Positions 9,572 to 17,779 of a DNA stretch of 64,000 nt are shown piece after piece. The notes below the pieces were generated by a model. That model was not told where the DNA came from and ran no database searches. It saw only the letters and a program-made list of their open reading frames with translations. How positions within the stretch are numbered: position 1 is the stretch's first letter; each line of letters starts with the position of its first letter. This DNA comes from Paenibacillus kobensis NBRC 15729 (lineage in GTDB: Bacteria; Bacillota; Bacilli; Paenibacillales; Paenibacillaceae). A program made the translations under genes and the position numbers. The stretch is from contig NZ_BILZ01000010.1 of the NCBI RefSeq assembly GCF_004000825.1, positions 55,830-119,829 of the forward strand, read 5' to 3'.

Positions 9572-11431
9572 TTAATAGACGTCGCGTTGGTAACGGCCTT
9601 GCTCTTGCAGTTCGGACAGGTAGGCTGCTGCCTCTTCAGGAGACTTGCCTCCGAATTGTCCAATGATCGAGATAAACGCCGCTTGTACGTCATGAGCCAT
9701 ATGCTTCTCGTCGCCGCACACATACACATGCGCGCCGTCTTGCAGCCACTTGTACAGCTCTTGTCCGTGCTCAAGCATCCGGTGCTGTACGTATACTTTC
9801 TCGTCCGAATCACGGGAGAAGGCAACTTCCAGCTTCGACAAAACGCCGTCCTTCAACATACGCTGCCAGTCCGTCTGATACAGGAAGTCCGTTACGAAAT
9901 GGCGGTCGCCATAGAACAGCCAAGTCTTGCCTGCTGCGCCCGACTCTTCGCGCTCTTCCATGAATGCGCGGAACGGTGCAACGCCCGTGCCAGGACCAAC
10001 CATGATAACCGGCGTATCCGGATTGACCGGCGGTTTGAAGTTCGGGTTCTGCTGAATGAAGATCGGCAGCTTGTCGCCTGCTTGCAGACGCTCGGATGTA
10101 TAGACCGAGCATACGCCTTTGCGCTCGCGGCCGTGTGCTTCGTATTCGACCTTCCGAATCGTCAAATGCACTTCTTCCGGGTGAGCATTCAAGCTGCTCG
10201 CGATCGAGTACAGACGCGGCGGCAGCTTGCGGAGCAGCGTTGCAACGTCCTGCGCCTTGAGCGTCCATGGCGCGAAGTCGCGAAGCAGATCGAGCAGATC
10301 GCGGCCGTTCATGTACGCTTTCAGCTCTTCTTTGTTGTCCGGTTTCACCAGTTCAGCAAGCTTCGCATTGCCAGAGAAAGCAACGGCTTTCTCAAGCAGC
10401 GGCTTCGTCAGCACCGTAATTTCGTAATGGTGCGTCAGTGCTGTACGCAGCGAAGCCGTCTCTCCCGCTTTGCCAGCCGGAACCGCTTCCTCTGCATTCC
10501 AGTTCAGGACCGCAATAATCTCTTCGACGAGGGAAGGATCGTTCTGCGGGTATACGCCTACTGCATCGCCTGGCGCATAAGTCAGACCGGAGCCTTCGAG
10601 CGAGATCTCGAGGTGACGCGTCTCGCGGTCAGCGCCGCGGCCGTTCAGGTTCAAGTTCTCGAGCACTTCCGCCATGAACGGATTCGCACGCGTGTACTCC
10701 GATTCAGCCGCAGCGGAAGCTGCGCCTGCTGCCGGTGCAGCAACTGCAGTTGCCTGCGATGCAGCCGGTGCTGCCGTTACCGCAGTGCTGACTGCCGACA
10801 GCCAGCCGGCCGCCGCATCTTCGAAATCGACGTCGCAATCGACGCGGTCCACGATGCGCTCTGCGCCAAGCTCGGCGAGGCGGGCATCGAAATCTTGGCC
10901 TGTTTTGCAGAAGAACTCATACGACGTGTCGCCCAGCGCCAGAACGGAGAACTTCGTTCCTTCCAGCTTCGGAGCGCGTTTGCCATTGAGGAATTCGTAG
11001 AACGTCATCGCATTGTCCGGCGGGTCGCCTTCGCCATGCGTGCTTGCTACGATGAACAAGTAAGGCGTTTCTTTCAGCTTGTTCGTTTTATATTTGTTCA
11101 TAGCCGACAGCGTTACCTCGAAGCCTTGACCCTTCAGCTTCTCTGCCAGTCGACCGGCAAGACGCTGCGAGTTGCCCGTCTGCGATCCGAACAGAATCGT
11201 CGCTTCGCGCGGCAATTGCGGTACAACTGCTGCCGCCGGCGCAGAAGCAGGTGCTTCCAGCACGGCACCGCTAGCCAATTCCGATACGGCTGCACTTACA
11301 TTGCCTGCACGATAAAAGGTCAAAAATCCATTCAGCCAATTTACTTGAGATTCCGTCAAAGTCGGGAGCAGCTTATTCAGCAGTTCTGCCTGCTCGCTCG
11401 TGAACGGACTATTCGTCACTTGAAGTTGCAA
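9572..11431 (-). CDS. cysJ: Sulfite reductase (NADPH) flavoprotein, alpha subunit
   Basis: Passes electrons from NADPH through FAD and FMN to CysI. The 619-residue protein has an N-terminal flavodoxin domain (TILFGSQTGNSQRLAGRLAEK; ASTHGEGDPPDNA), an Ala-rich linker, a FAD-binding domain (PRLYSIASSLNAHPEEVHLT) and an NADPH-binding domain (MVGPGTGVAPFRAFMEER; YVCGDEKHMAHDV), ending in the RYQRDVY tail typical of CysJ. Translation starts at a TTG (11431) with GAGGTG 7 bases before it; the nearby ATG is followed at once by a stop codon. Confidence 0.96.
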   Translation of the reverse strand: MQLQVTNSPFTSEQAELLNKLLPTLTESQVNWLNGFLTFYRAGNVSAAVSELASGAVLEAPASAPAAAVVPQLPREATILFGSQTGNSQRLAGRLAEKLKGQGFEVTLSAMNKYKTNKLKETPYLFIVASTHGEGDPPDNAMTFYEFLNGKRAPKLEGTKFSVLALGDTSYEFFCKTGQDFDARLAELGAERIVDRVDCDVDFEDAAAGWLSAVSTAVTAAPAASQATAVAAPAAGAASAAAESEYTRANPFMAEVLENLNLNGRGADRETRHLEISLEGSGLTYAPGDAVGVYPQNDPSLVEEIIAVLNWNAEEAVPAGKAGETASLRTALTHHYEITVLTKPLLEKAVAFSGNAKLAELVKPDNKEELKAYMNGRDLLDLLRDFAPWTLKAQDVATLLRKLPPRLYSIASSLNAHPEEVHLTIRKVEYEAHGRERKGVCSVYTSERLQAGDKLPIFIQQNPNFKPPVNPDTPVIMVGPGTGVAPFRAFMEEREESGAAGKTWLFYGDRHFVTDFLYQTDWQRMLKDGVLSKLEVAFSRDSDEKVYVQHRMLEHGQELYKWLQDGAHVYVCGDEKHMAHDVQAAFISIIGQFGGKSPEEAAAYLSELQEQGRYQRDVY

Positions 11432-11496
11432 CTACATCCACCTCGCATCAATCTGTAAAAATCCGACTAGGTTACTGTGCTTTTTATACTACCTTA

Positions 11497-11525
11497 ATAC
11501 TAACCCAGTCCAGCGCAACGTTCAA
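11497..11525 (-). promoter_or_regulatory. Probable sigma-A promoter of cysJI
   Basis: On the minus strand TTGAAC (11525-11520) and TAGTAT (11502-11497) are separated by exactly 17 bases, about 65 bases before the cysJ start. The rest of the 11526-11630 interval is AT-rich and shows no gene. Confidence 0.6.
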
Positions 11526-11631
11526 CGACTTCGTCGATATTTGTCTATAATATATTTTATAAAAAGAATTACTTTTAGTTATAAAGCAGCGAATTGGCAG
11601 CCGATACCACTCGAAACCCGCTGAAATCAAC

Positions 11632-11660
11632 AAAAAACACGCCCCGGAGGGCGTGTTCTG
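11632..11660 (-). terminator. Terminator of the cell-wall hydrolase gene
   Basis: On the minus strand ACACGCCC-TCC-GGGGCGTGT is followed by TTTTTT, right after the stop codon. Confidence 0.9.
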
Positions 11661-12650
11661 TTACTTCGCAAAGCTGTGGCTGCCAATCGTGACGACGACG
11701 TCCAGTCCGTCCCAGAACGGTCCGCCCGATACGGCGGGATTGAAGAAATAGACCGCGTCCTTGACGTTATTCTTCCCGTTGAGCGCATCCTTAGCCGCAC
11801 GCTGAGCGGTTGCATTCGGCTTGCTCTTATCCAGCAATCCGTTGTGAGCCGGCGGGAACTGCTTCCCGGAATAAATAACGCCGCGGATCGTATCCGGAAA
11901 CCGCGAGTCGTTCACCCGGTTCTGTATGACGTTGGCGATGGCCAGCATACCTTCGTACGATTCGTTGCCCGCTTCCACCATCGTAATCTTCGCGAGCAGC
12001 GCCAGATCCGATTCAGTGAACGATGGCGCCGGGTTGTCGAGGAACGAAGGGATAATCACTTTCAGCTTCGCACCTGATTTGATCTTCGTCTTGCCGTCCA
12101 ATCCGTTACGCTTCAGCAGCTCCGTCTTGTCGATGCCGAAATCCTTGCTGATCTCGTCCAGACCGCGCTCATCCGTAACCGTCTCAGGAAGTACAGATGC
12201 CAGCTCAGCAACGTCCGATGACGTCTTCCAGTTCAAATCCGCATGAAGCACATCGGCCAATTGACGAAGCGGCACATACAGTCTTCCGTCGTTCGTGAAT
12301 GGAAGCGCATCCATCCGATAGCGTACTTCATTGAAATATACGACCGGTACCCCGTTGCCGAAAACAGCGGTATCGTTCAGTGCTGTATTTAAGGTGAGTT
12401 CTTCATTATCACTGTCCCAGCTGACATTCGCTCCAAGCATCCTAGCGATAGGAGCAACTGGCACATAAGTTCGGCCATCCCGAACGATTGCCGAGTCGGA
12501 CAGCTTCACTTTCTCGCCGTCCAGTGTAATCGATACGCCCGCTGCATTGTCTGCTGCGGACACGACCGCAAGCGGTCCTAAACAAAGCAAAAACATTCCT
12601 AGCCCTATCATGCAAGTAAGTCTTCTAATCAGCTTGCTGCCTCTGATCAT
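11661..12650 (-). CDS. Secreted SleB/CwlJ-type cell-wall hydrolase with copper-amine-oxidase-N and LysM domains
   Basis: Probably cleaves peptidoglycan, as in spore cortex-lytic or envelope remodelling enzymes. The 329-residue protein has a signal peptide (to about residue 33, VVSAA), a copper amine oxidase N-terminal-like region (about 35-150; GRTYVPVAPIARMLGANVSWD), a LysM-like segment (about 155-205; ISKDFGIDKTELLKRNGL), and a hydrolase_2 domain (about 220-329; LLAKITMVEAGNESYEGMLA, AIANVIQNRV, with the conserved Glu in VEAGNE). AGGAGGTACGC precedes the ATG. No germination partner such as ypeB lies next to it, so a role in spores is not shown. Confidence 0.85.
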   Translation of the reverse strand: MIRGSKLIRRLTCMIGLGMFLLCLGPLAVVSAADNAAGVSITLDGEKVKLSDSAIVRDGRTYVPVAPIARMLGANVSWDSDNEELTLNTALNDTAVFGNGVPVVYFNEVRYRMDALPFTNDGRLYVPLRQLADVLHADLNWKTSSDVAELASVLPETVTDERGLDEISKDFGIDKTELLKRNGLDGKTKIKSGAKLKVIIPSFLDNPAPSFTESDLALLAKITMVEAGNESYEGMLAIANVIQNRVNDSRFPDTIRGVIYSGKQFPPAHNGLLDKSKPNATAQRAAKDALNGKNNVKDAVYFFNPAVSGGPFWDGLDVVVTIGSHSFAK

Positions 12651-12749
12651 GCGTACCTCCTAGCGAAAATATAGGTTTCGGCTTTCTGGCTAGGCAAATT
12701 GTACCACATAACATTGCAGATAAATCATTAACATTTTCACAGAATCCGT

Positions 12750-12836
12750 TCACTTTTCACATAAGAGTTTGTCCAGCAGCCTTGTCAGCCGATCATTTTG
12801 CAGCGCGGTTATAGCATTCCCAGCGCTTTGAACCAA
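12750..12836 (-). CDS. Possible 28-residue small protein
   Basis: A short frame beginning with TTG (12836) is preceded by AGGAGGTGGGAATAAG, a near-perfect ribosome binding site, and encodes MVQSAGNAITALQNDRLTRL followed by LDKLLCEK. No family is recognised. It lies between the ABC exporter terminator and the cell-wall hydrolase gene. The site is the only strong evidence. Confidence 0.35.
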   Translation of the reverse strand: MVQSAGNAITALQNDRLTRLLDKLLCEK

Positions 12837-12882
12837 CTTATTCCCACCTCCTAAAGTTGCATGCTATTGGACCTAATCACAG

Positions 12883-12918
12883 CAAAAAGCCTGCAGAATT
12901 ATTGCGTTCTGCAGGCTT
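12883..12918 (-). terminator. Terminator of the ABC exporter operon
   Basis: On the minus strand AAGCCTGCAGAA and TTCTGCAGGCTT form a long stem followed by TTTTTGC, just after the permease stop. Confidence 0.9.
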
Positions 12919-12935
12919 GAATCCACTTCAGCTAA

Positions 12936-13754
12936 CTAGGTACGGCGCATATAGGCACGAACGGTGAGCGGTGCGAAGATAACGACGATGGCAAGCGCGC
13001 CGATCAGCGAGTAGACAATTTCAGAGCCGATATGGCCGGTATTCACCATTTCCCGGACTGCGGAGACGAGATGCGAAACCGGGTTAATATTGACGAACCA
13101 TTGCAGCCAGTCGGGCATCGTATCGACCGGTACGAACGCATTCGACAGGAACGTAAGCGGGAACAGCACGAGCATCGATATGCCCTGTACGCTGGATGCC
13201 GTCCGCGCGATGACGCCGAAGAAAGCGAAAATCCAGCTGACCGCCCACGAGCAGGCGATGACAAGAATCCCGGAAAGAGCAACGTAGCCAAAGCCGCCAT
13301 CAGGCCGGAAGCCCATAATATAGCCCATCCCGAATGTGAGCACCGTTGCTATCGTATAGCGAATCGTATCCGCCAACAGCGCACCTGCCAGCGGAGCAAC
13401 ACGAGCGATCGGCAGCGATTTGAAACGGTCGAATACACCTTTGTCCATATCCTCGCGCAGCTGCACGCCGGTTACAATCGACGTACTGATCACAGTCTGC
13501 ACCAGGATGCCGGGAATAATGACAGGCAAATAGCTTTGCACATCGCCGGATATTGCGCCGCCGAAGATGTACGTGAACATCAGCGTAAAAATAATCGGCT
13601 GCAGCGTAACGTCGAACAGCTGCTCCGGCGTACGCCGGATTTTCAACAATCCCCGGTATGCCATCGTAAGCGAGTTCCGCACCGATTGGCGGAAGCTCGT
13701 ATATTTTCTGAGCGGGCGTTTGCTTACCCCTGTTTTAATTGCCGTACTGTTCAT
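12936..13754 (-). CDS. ABC-2 type exporter permease (DrrB-like)
   Basis: Membrane subunit of a drug- or antibiotic-type ABC exporter. The 272-residue protein has about six membrane segments and the ABC-2 signature region (LFPLTFLSNAFVPVDTMPDWLQWF), which is characteristic of DrrB/ABC-2 permeases. Its start lies two bases after the ATPase stop, so the two are co-translated. Substrate cannot be read from the sequence. Confidence 0.9.
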   Translation of the reverse strand: MNSTAIKTGVSKRPLRKYTSFRQSVRNSLTMAYRGLLKIRRTPEQLFDVTLQPIIFTLMFTYIFGGAISGDVQSYLPVIIPGILVQTVISTSIVTGVQLREDMDKGVFDRFKSLPIARVAPLAGALLADTIRYTIATVLTFGMGYIMGFRPDGGFGYVALSGILVIACSWAVSWIFAFFGVIARTASSVQGISMLVLFPLTFLSNAFVPVDTMPDWLQWFVNINPVSHLVSAVREMVNTGHIGSEIVYSLIGALAIVVIFAPLTVRAYMRRT

Positions 13755-13756
13755 CG

Positions 13757-14743
13757 TTATGCTTCCTCCTTGACGCCATGTCCTGTAATGGTCAAAAACA
13801 CTTCGTCGAGCGTCGGCTTCTGCACGCTCATCTCTGCAAGCTGGATGCCTTGCTCGCGCAAGGAGATCAGCAGATCCGTCACTAGGTCCGCGTTCGCCAT
13901 CGGTGCCGTGATCGTCCCCGCTTCGGAAGTCAAGCTAGTCGCAATTCCGAGCACGTTCTCGACGGTCTGGCGAGCCGCTGCGGTATGGTTCGCATTCTGC
14001 ACTCTTAGATGAAGGGACGATGTGCCGACAGACGTTTTTAATTCATCGACCGTCCCTTCCGCGACGACGTGGCCGCGGTCGATGACCGCAATCCGGTCCG
14101 CCAGTTGATCGGCTTCATCCAAATATTGCGTCGTCAGCAGTACGGTCGAACCTGTCTTAACGAGCTTGCGGATCGTTTCCCACATTTGCGCGCGGGTTCT
14201 CGGGTCAAGACCGGTCGTCGGCTCATCCAGGAAGATGAGCGGCGGCTGCGCAATCAAGCTCGCAGCCAGATCGAGGCGCCGCCGCATGCCGCCGGAGAAG
14301 TTTTTGAGCGGCCGCTTCGCGGCTTCCGTCAGTCCGAATTCCTCCAGCAGCTCCTCCGACTTGCGGCGGGCTTCTGCACGTCCCAGTCCGAGCAGCCGGG
14401 AGAAGATGATCAGGTTCTCGGTCGCGCTCAGCGACTCGTCGACCGATGCATATTGGCCGGTAACGCCGATCAACTGCCGAACGATCGATGCGTCCTTCAC
14501 GACATCGTAACCGAAGATGCGGCCCGTGCCTGCATCCGGCCTGAGCAGCGTCGCCAGCATCCGGATCGTCGTCGTCTTGCCCGCTCCGTTGGGACCAAGG
14601 ACACCGTAGATCGAACCTGCCCGCACCTTTAAGTCAACACCGTCTACCGCCTTGTTATCGCCGAATATTTTGACAAGCCCATTCGCCTCCACCGCCCAAT
14701 CTCCGTTGTTCGGTGCGATGCTGCGTTGTTGGATAACATTCAT
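13757..14743 (-). CDS. ABC exporter ATP-binding protein (DrrA-like)
   Basis: Powers the adjacent DrrB-like permease. The 328-residue protein has Walker A GPNGAGKTTT, the signature NFSGGMRRRLDLA and Walker B LIFLDEPTTGLD, plus the C-terminal extension (about 225-328) typical of the daunorubicin-resistance ATPase family. It is the first gene of the two-gene operon, preceded by AGGAGGAAATAAACG. Confidence 0.93.
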   Translation of the reverse strand: MNVIQQRSIAPNNGDWAVEANGLVKIFGDNKAVDGVDLKVRAGSIYGVLGPNGAGKTTTIRMLATLLRPDAGTGRIFGYDVVKDASIVRQLIGVTGQYASVDESLSATENLIIFSRLLGLGRAEARRKSEELLEEFGLTEAAKRPLKNFSGGMRRRLDLAASLIAQPPLIFLDEPTTGLDPRTRAQMWETIRKLVKTGSTVLLTTQYLDEADQLADRIAVIDRGHVVAEGTVDELKTSVGTSSLHLRVQNANHTAAARQTVENVLGIATSLTSEAGTITAPMANADLVTDLLISLREQGIQLAEMSVQKPTLDEVFLTITGHGVKEEA

Positions 14744-14890
14744 CGTTTATTTCCTCCTGCGTCGTATGTGATGAGACCATCTTATCGCGCATTTATAAAC
14801 TGAATTTAAACAACGAACGGAAAATGGCATACTTGACCGAAAATCCGCAAAGCTTATAAGAAACACACCAATAAATCAGCCATAAACGCA

Positions 14891-14937
14891 GCAATGCCCC
14901 TTCACTCCGCATGGGGGGAGAGTGAAAGGGCATTGCT
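14891..14937 (-). terminator. Large inverted repeat after the secreted protein gene
   Basis: GCAATGCCCCTTCACTC and GAGTGAAAGGGCATTGC form a 17-bp stem (one mismatch) about 60 bases downstream of the 14996 stop. No T-run follows on the minus strand, so termination is probable from the structure but not certain. Confidence 0.55.
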
Positions 14938-14995
14938 GGCTCCTATCCGTAATCTCATGTGTACTACGTCAGGCTGCTTTGCAATGATGTGCGAA

Positions 14996-15460
14996 TTACC
15001 CGACTACGACCGTCAGTTCCTCAAAAGCTTCCGATCCGAAATCCTCGACATGATTGTTCTCGGCGAGCACCAGACGAATTTTGTTCGTACCTTGATGTAA
15101 GTTCGTGAGCTTAAACAGCTTCTTGCTCGTGATCGGGCCCGTAATTTGACCGTCGAGATAGTAGTGGACATGGCCTTGTCCAGCGACAGGCGCACCTCCG
15201 TAGTTGTTGTCGGTCAGCTTGAGATTCGTGAAGAGCTTCAAATAATACTCCCCATCAATCTTCTCTACGCGTGCATCGAGGGAGTACTGCTTATTGCCGG
15301 GCTTCACCGGAGAAGCAGCCGCCATGGACTCACAATGAGACCGATTCATCGCGGAAGCATCCGGTGCCGCGGCAACCGCCTGTCCAACCAAAATAGCGGA
15401 ACCGAGGAAAACGGAAGATAATAAAATCGAGAAACGTTTAGACTTGAGCAAACTTATCAT
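14996..15460 (-). CDS. Secreted protein of unknown function
   Basis: A 154-residue protein with a signal peptide (ILLSSVFLGSAILVGQAVAAA). The mature part is a single beta-rich domain with GQGHVHYYLDG and LHQGTNKIRLVLAENNH; the His-rich pattern resembles small exported domains that bind metals or ligands, but I do not recognise the family. The ATG at 15460 is chosen since TAGGAGGG lies 8 bases before it. The gene stands alone between the ABC exporter and repeat family B. Confidence 0.75.
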   Translation of the reverse strand: MISLLKSKRFSILLSSVFLGSAILVGQAVAAAPDASAMNRSHCESMAAASPVKPGNKQYSLDARVEKIDGEYYLKLFTNLKLTDNNYGGAPVAGQGHVHYYLDGQITGPITSKKLFKLTNLHQGTNKIRLVLAENNHVEDFGSEAFEELTVVVG

Positions 15461-15665
15461 TCGATACCCTCCTACCAACGATTTGGATAAGGCCGACTAA
15501 TTGCGCCCCCGTGATCTATAGTAGCGGAATCGCGGCACCTCCTACATAGACTGAGCAAAGCGTTTGACCCATTTTGCTTTAGCCGCTAAAGCGTTTCGAT
15601 TGTTTGCACCGCTGGCTATTTCTTGCACTTGCACTTGTACCTTCGCTCGCACCCGTCCCTTGGAA

Positions 15666-15858
15666 AATAAGAGTCCCTAAGAGACCCTTAATCAATCAAA
15701 CGGTCGTCTCTCCAATAAATAAGTAACTCTCAACGTCTCTTAATTGCTCGCATATCCCCCGAATTCGTGTCTTCGATGGCCGTAAGAGCCCTTACGGGAC
15801 TCTTATTTCACACTCAACAGGCTGCCCAGCTCAATAAGCGTCTTTCTGCGTCCCTTAA
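15666..15858. repeat. Repeat family B: four 26-bp copies, one inverted
   Basis: A unit beginning AATAAG and ending CTTAA occurs at 15666-15691, 15718-15743 and 15833-15858 on the plus strand and at 15782-15807 on the minus strand. Each copy contains internal complementarity (for example GAGTCCC and GGGACTC between copies). The interval 15480-15880 has no gene; these repeats are its main content. Confidence 0.75.
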
Positions 15859-15880
15859 ATCGTCCGTACACGAAAAAACT

Positions 15881-15902
15881 CGCCTAATCGGCGAGTCTCC
15901 AC
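15881..15902 (-). terminator. Terminator of the DinB-family gene
   Basis: On the minus strand GACTCGCC-GATT-AGGCGAGT is followed by TTTTTT. Confidence 0.9.
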
Positions 15903-15905
15903 AGC

Positions 15906-16382
15906 TCATAACGTTCTTATAAAAGCGATAAAGTCGGTCATCGTCCCGTTATACCCGAGACTTCTAAGTATCGTCGTTACATTGCCTCTATGGTAAGTTC
16001 CGTGATTCACGACTTGCTGGATGATCTCGGCAATGGAATTGGTGAAAGATTGGCCTGCCGTGTTGCTGTAGGTCACCCGCTTCTGTACATCCGTGTTGGA
16101 CAAAAACAACCGCATCCGCGATTGCAATTCGTCCCTGTGCCGGCGGGCTTCTTCAACATCGGAGAACACCCTCGCCGATAACGGCGGCGGCGCTTGTTCC
16201 TGTATCCGTGCGAACCACACTTCATCTGCTGCAGCAAGATGGCCTACCGCTTCCGCAATCGAGCGGAAACCTAAATCTACTTCCTGATGAAACAGATTCG
16301 CTGGCAGCGATTGGAGATGCTGCAGCACCCGATCATTGGCCCAAACATTGTATTGATACAATTGGGTAATCCATTCGTTCAT
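15906..16382 (-). CDS. DinB-family protein
   Basis: A 158-residue four-helix-bundle protein of the DinB/YfiT group, many of which are metal-dependent thiol transferases (bacillithiol S-transferases). The three metal-ligand histidines can be placed: AEAVGHLAAAD and VNHGTYHRGNV (HxxxH). The ATG at 16382 is chosen because GGAGAGG is well spaced; the ATG three codons earlier would overlap that site. Stands alone with its own terminator. The thiol substrate is not known. Confidence 0.85.
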   Translation of the reverse strand: MNEWITQLYQYNVWANDRVLQHLQSLPANLFHQEVDLGFRSIAEAVGHLAAADEVWFARIQEQAPPPLSARVFSDVEEARRHRDELQSRMRLFLSNTDVQKRVTYSNTAGQSFTNSIAEIIQQVVNHGTYHRGNVTTILRSLGYNGTMTDFIAFIRTL

Positions 16383-16506
16383 ATCGATCATTCCTCTCCG
16401 CCAATAAATTCGCAGCCAATCGGCTAGGAAGACAAACGGACTGCTTTTACCCAAATTATACCACGGAGCAAACCTGTGCGGAGCGGTGATAACCTCCCGA
16501 GCACAA

Positions 16507-16545
16507 CAAAGAGCAGCCGCCGTTCAACCGGCAGCTGCTCTATTC
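16507..16545 (-). terminator. Terminator after the CstR-type repressor gene
   Basis: On the minus strand AGAGCAGCTGCCG pairs with CGGCGGCTGCTCT around GTTGAA, followed by TTGTTG. It would end the persulfide operon. Confidence 0.8.
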
Positions 16546-16616
16546 ACTTGCTTATTTGAAACCCCGGCACGATACCATTCACCTCTATCGTGCCTTCGGT
16601 CATGATTTAGCGATCA

Positions 16617-16883
16617 TTATCTGCTCTTCACAAGCAGCTCAACCGCCTGCTTCACGAGCTTGCTTGTATCTCCGCCTGACGTCTGCTCGTCCAGAAGGCA
16701 TTGCTGAAGATTCTCGGCGACGATCTGCGCGATCGCCCGGTCGGACGCATTACGGACTGCCGACAGCTGGCCGACAACATCCTTACATGGCTTTCCTTCC
16801 TCCATGAGGCGCAGTACGCCGCGAACTTGTCCTTCGATCCGCTTCAACCGTGCTTTGATCTCATCCGGGTAATGATAGTCCAT
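16617..16883 (-). CDS. cstR: CstR-type persulfide-sensing repressor (CsoR family)
   Basis: Represses persulfide detoxification genes and lets go when its cysteine pair reacts with persulfide. The 88-residue protein has the CsoR-family fold (DEIKARLKRIEGQVRGVLRL). It keeps both cysteines (C33 in GKPCKDV, C62 in ENLQQCL) but has Asn at position 58, where copper-sensing CsoR has a His ligand. This C-N-C pattern matches CstR (its ENLxxC motif) rather than copper CsoR. The nearest relative I can name is B. subtilis YrkD. It is the last gene of the cluster. ATG 16883 is preceded by AGGAAGGGATGGGG; the longer upstream frame is not needed. Confidence 0.85.
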   Translation of the reverse strand: MDYHYPDEIKARLKRIEGQVRGVLRLMEEGKPCKDVVGQLSAVRNASDRAIAQIVAENLQQCLLDEQTSGGDTSKLVKQAVELLVKSR

Positions 16884-16935
16884 CTGTTCCCCATCCCTTC
16901 CTGTTCGATTGTTACAAGTACGATTACAAGTACGA

Positions 16936-16977
16936 GTATGGGTATAGTATAAGACAAATTCGTTCGCGCTCATACCC
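16936..16977 (-). promoter_or_regulatory. Half operators upstream of cstR
   Basis: GTATGGGTAT (16936-16945) and ATACCC (16972-16977) match half of the operator seen four times upstream in the cluster. The first overlaps a minus-strand TATACT that could be a -10 element. This suggests weak autoregulation but is only a partial match. Confidence 0.35.
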
Positions 16978-16989
16978 TTTGTCAGCATT

Positions 16990-17475
16990 TTATATAAACA
17001 GGTTCACGTTTCCTTCCGATGCGTCGCCCAAGTAAGCCGCTACCCCGCCCAGCTCGATGCCGTCGAGCAGCTCTTCCTTCTGCAAGCCAAGCAGATCCAT
17101 CGTCATCGTACAAGCGACCATCTTGACGCCCAGATCCTGCGATAGCTCAATCAGTTGGGGCAGTGTCAGCGCATTATGCTTCTTCATGACATGCTTAATC
17201 ATTTTCGGCCCCATGCCAAGCATCTGCATGCGTGACAAGCCAAGCTTGTTGGCGCCGCGCGGCATCATCCATCCGAACATTTTTTCCAGCAGCCCTTTGT
17301 TCGTCTGAACCGGCTGGTCCTTGCGCAGCGTATTCAGCCCCCAGAAGGTGGAGAAAATCGTAACTTCGTGGTCATAAGCTGCTGCGCCGTTCGCTATAAT
17401 GAAAGCTGCCATAGCCTTATCGTAATCGCCGCTGAACAATACGATCGTCGTTTTTTTCTTACCCGTTTGTTCCAT
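16990..17475 (-). CDS. DsrE-family sulfur carrier protein (YrkE-like)
   Basis: Probably shuttles sulfane sulfur on a cysteine in the cytoplasm. The 161-residue protein has the DsrE/DsrE2 fold pattern (TIVLFSGDYDKAMAAFIIANGAA; VTIFSTFWGLNTL) and the conserved Cys in KMVACTMTMDLLGL. It follows tusA by 25 bases. DsrE2, TusA and rhodanese genes often occur together and pass persulfide sulfur among their products. I infer the same here. Confidence 0.85.
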   Translation of the reverse strand: MEQTGKKKTTIVLFSGDYDKAMAAFIIANGAAAYDHEVTIFSTFWGLNTLRKDQPVQTNKGLLEKMFGWMMPRGANKLGLSRMQMLGMGPKMIKHVMKKHNALTLPQLIELSQDLGVKMVACTMTMDLLGLQKEELLDGIELGGVAAYLGDASEGNVNLFI

Positions 17476-17500
17476 ATCGGTTAACGTTCCCCTCTCCTGT

Positions 17501-17728
17501 TTAGACTTTGCGGACGTAAAATTTGTAGACGCCCTGCTCTTCCTCGTGCTTGATCAGTTCATGGTTCGTCTGCTTCACCCAGGCTTGGAAATCGTTTACC
17601 GATCCTTTGTCCGTCGACAGCACTTCCATCACTTGTCCGGCTTGAAGGCTATCCAGCGCTTTCTTCGCTTTCACAATCGGCATTGGGCATGCCAGACCTT
17701 TCGTATCGACAACTAAATCTTTATGCAT
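17501..17728 (-). CDS. TusA-family sulfur carrier
   Basis: Small (75-residue) sulfur carrier with the CPMP motif (Cys14 in GLACPMPIVKAKKAL) that holds persulfide. B. subtilis YrkI is of the same size and context. AGGAGGATTTTATA precedes the ATG. It lies between the TusA-rhodanese fusion and the DsrE gene, all on one strand with short gaps. Confidence 0.92.
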   Translation of the reverse strand: MHKDLVVDTKGLACPMPIVKAKKALDSLQAGQVMEVLSTDKGSVNDFQAWVKQTNHELIKHEEEQGVYKFYVRKV

Positions 17729-17779
17729 TATAAAATCCTCCTCAAATTTGGTTGGTTTTCTGTCTTCATTCGTTCAAAA

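Noticed and set aside
9518..11458. A 646-codon open frame on the plus strand
   Set aside because: It is antisense to cysJ, whose product is fully recognisable; the plus-strand translation is rich in Arg/Cys/Leu runs with no domain. It is a shadow frame.
13032..14012. A 326-codon open frame on the plus strand
   Set aside because: Lies opposite the ABC exporter genes; composition is that of a shadow frame.
15560..15605. cre sites near AAAGCGTTT sequences
   Set aside because: Only partial matches and no gene start within a sensible distance.
16617..16883. Copper-sensing CsoR
   Set aside because: The copper-ligand His is replaced by Asn58 and the surrounding genes are for persulfide, not copper export.
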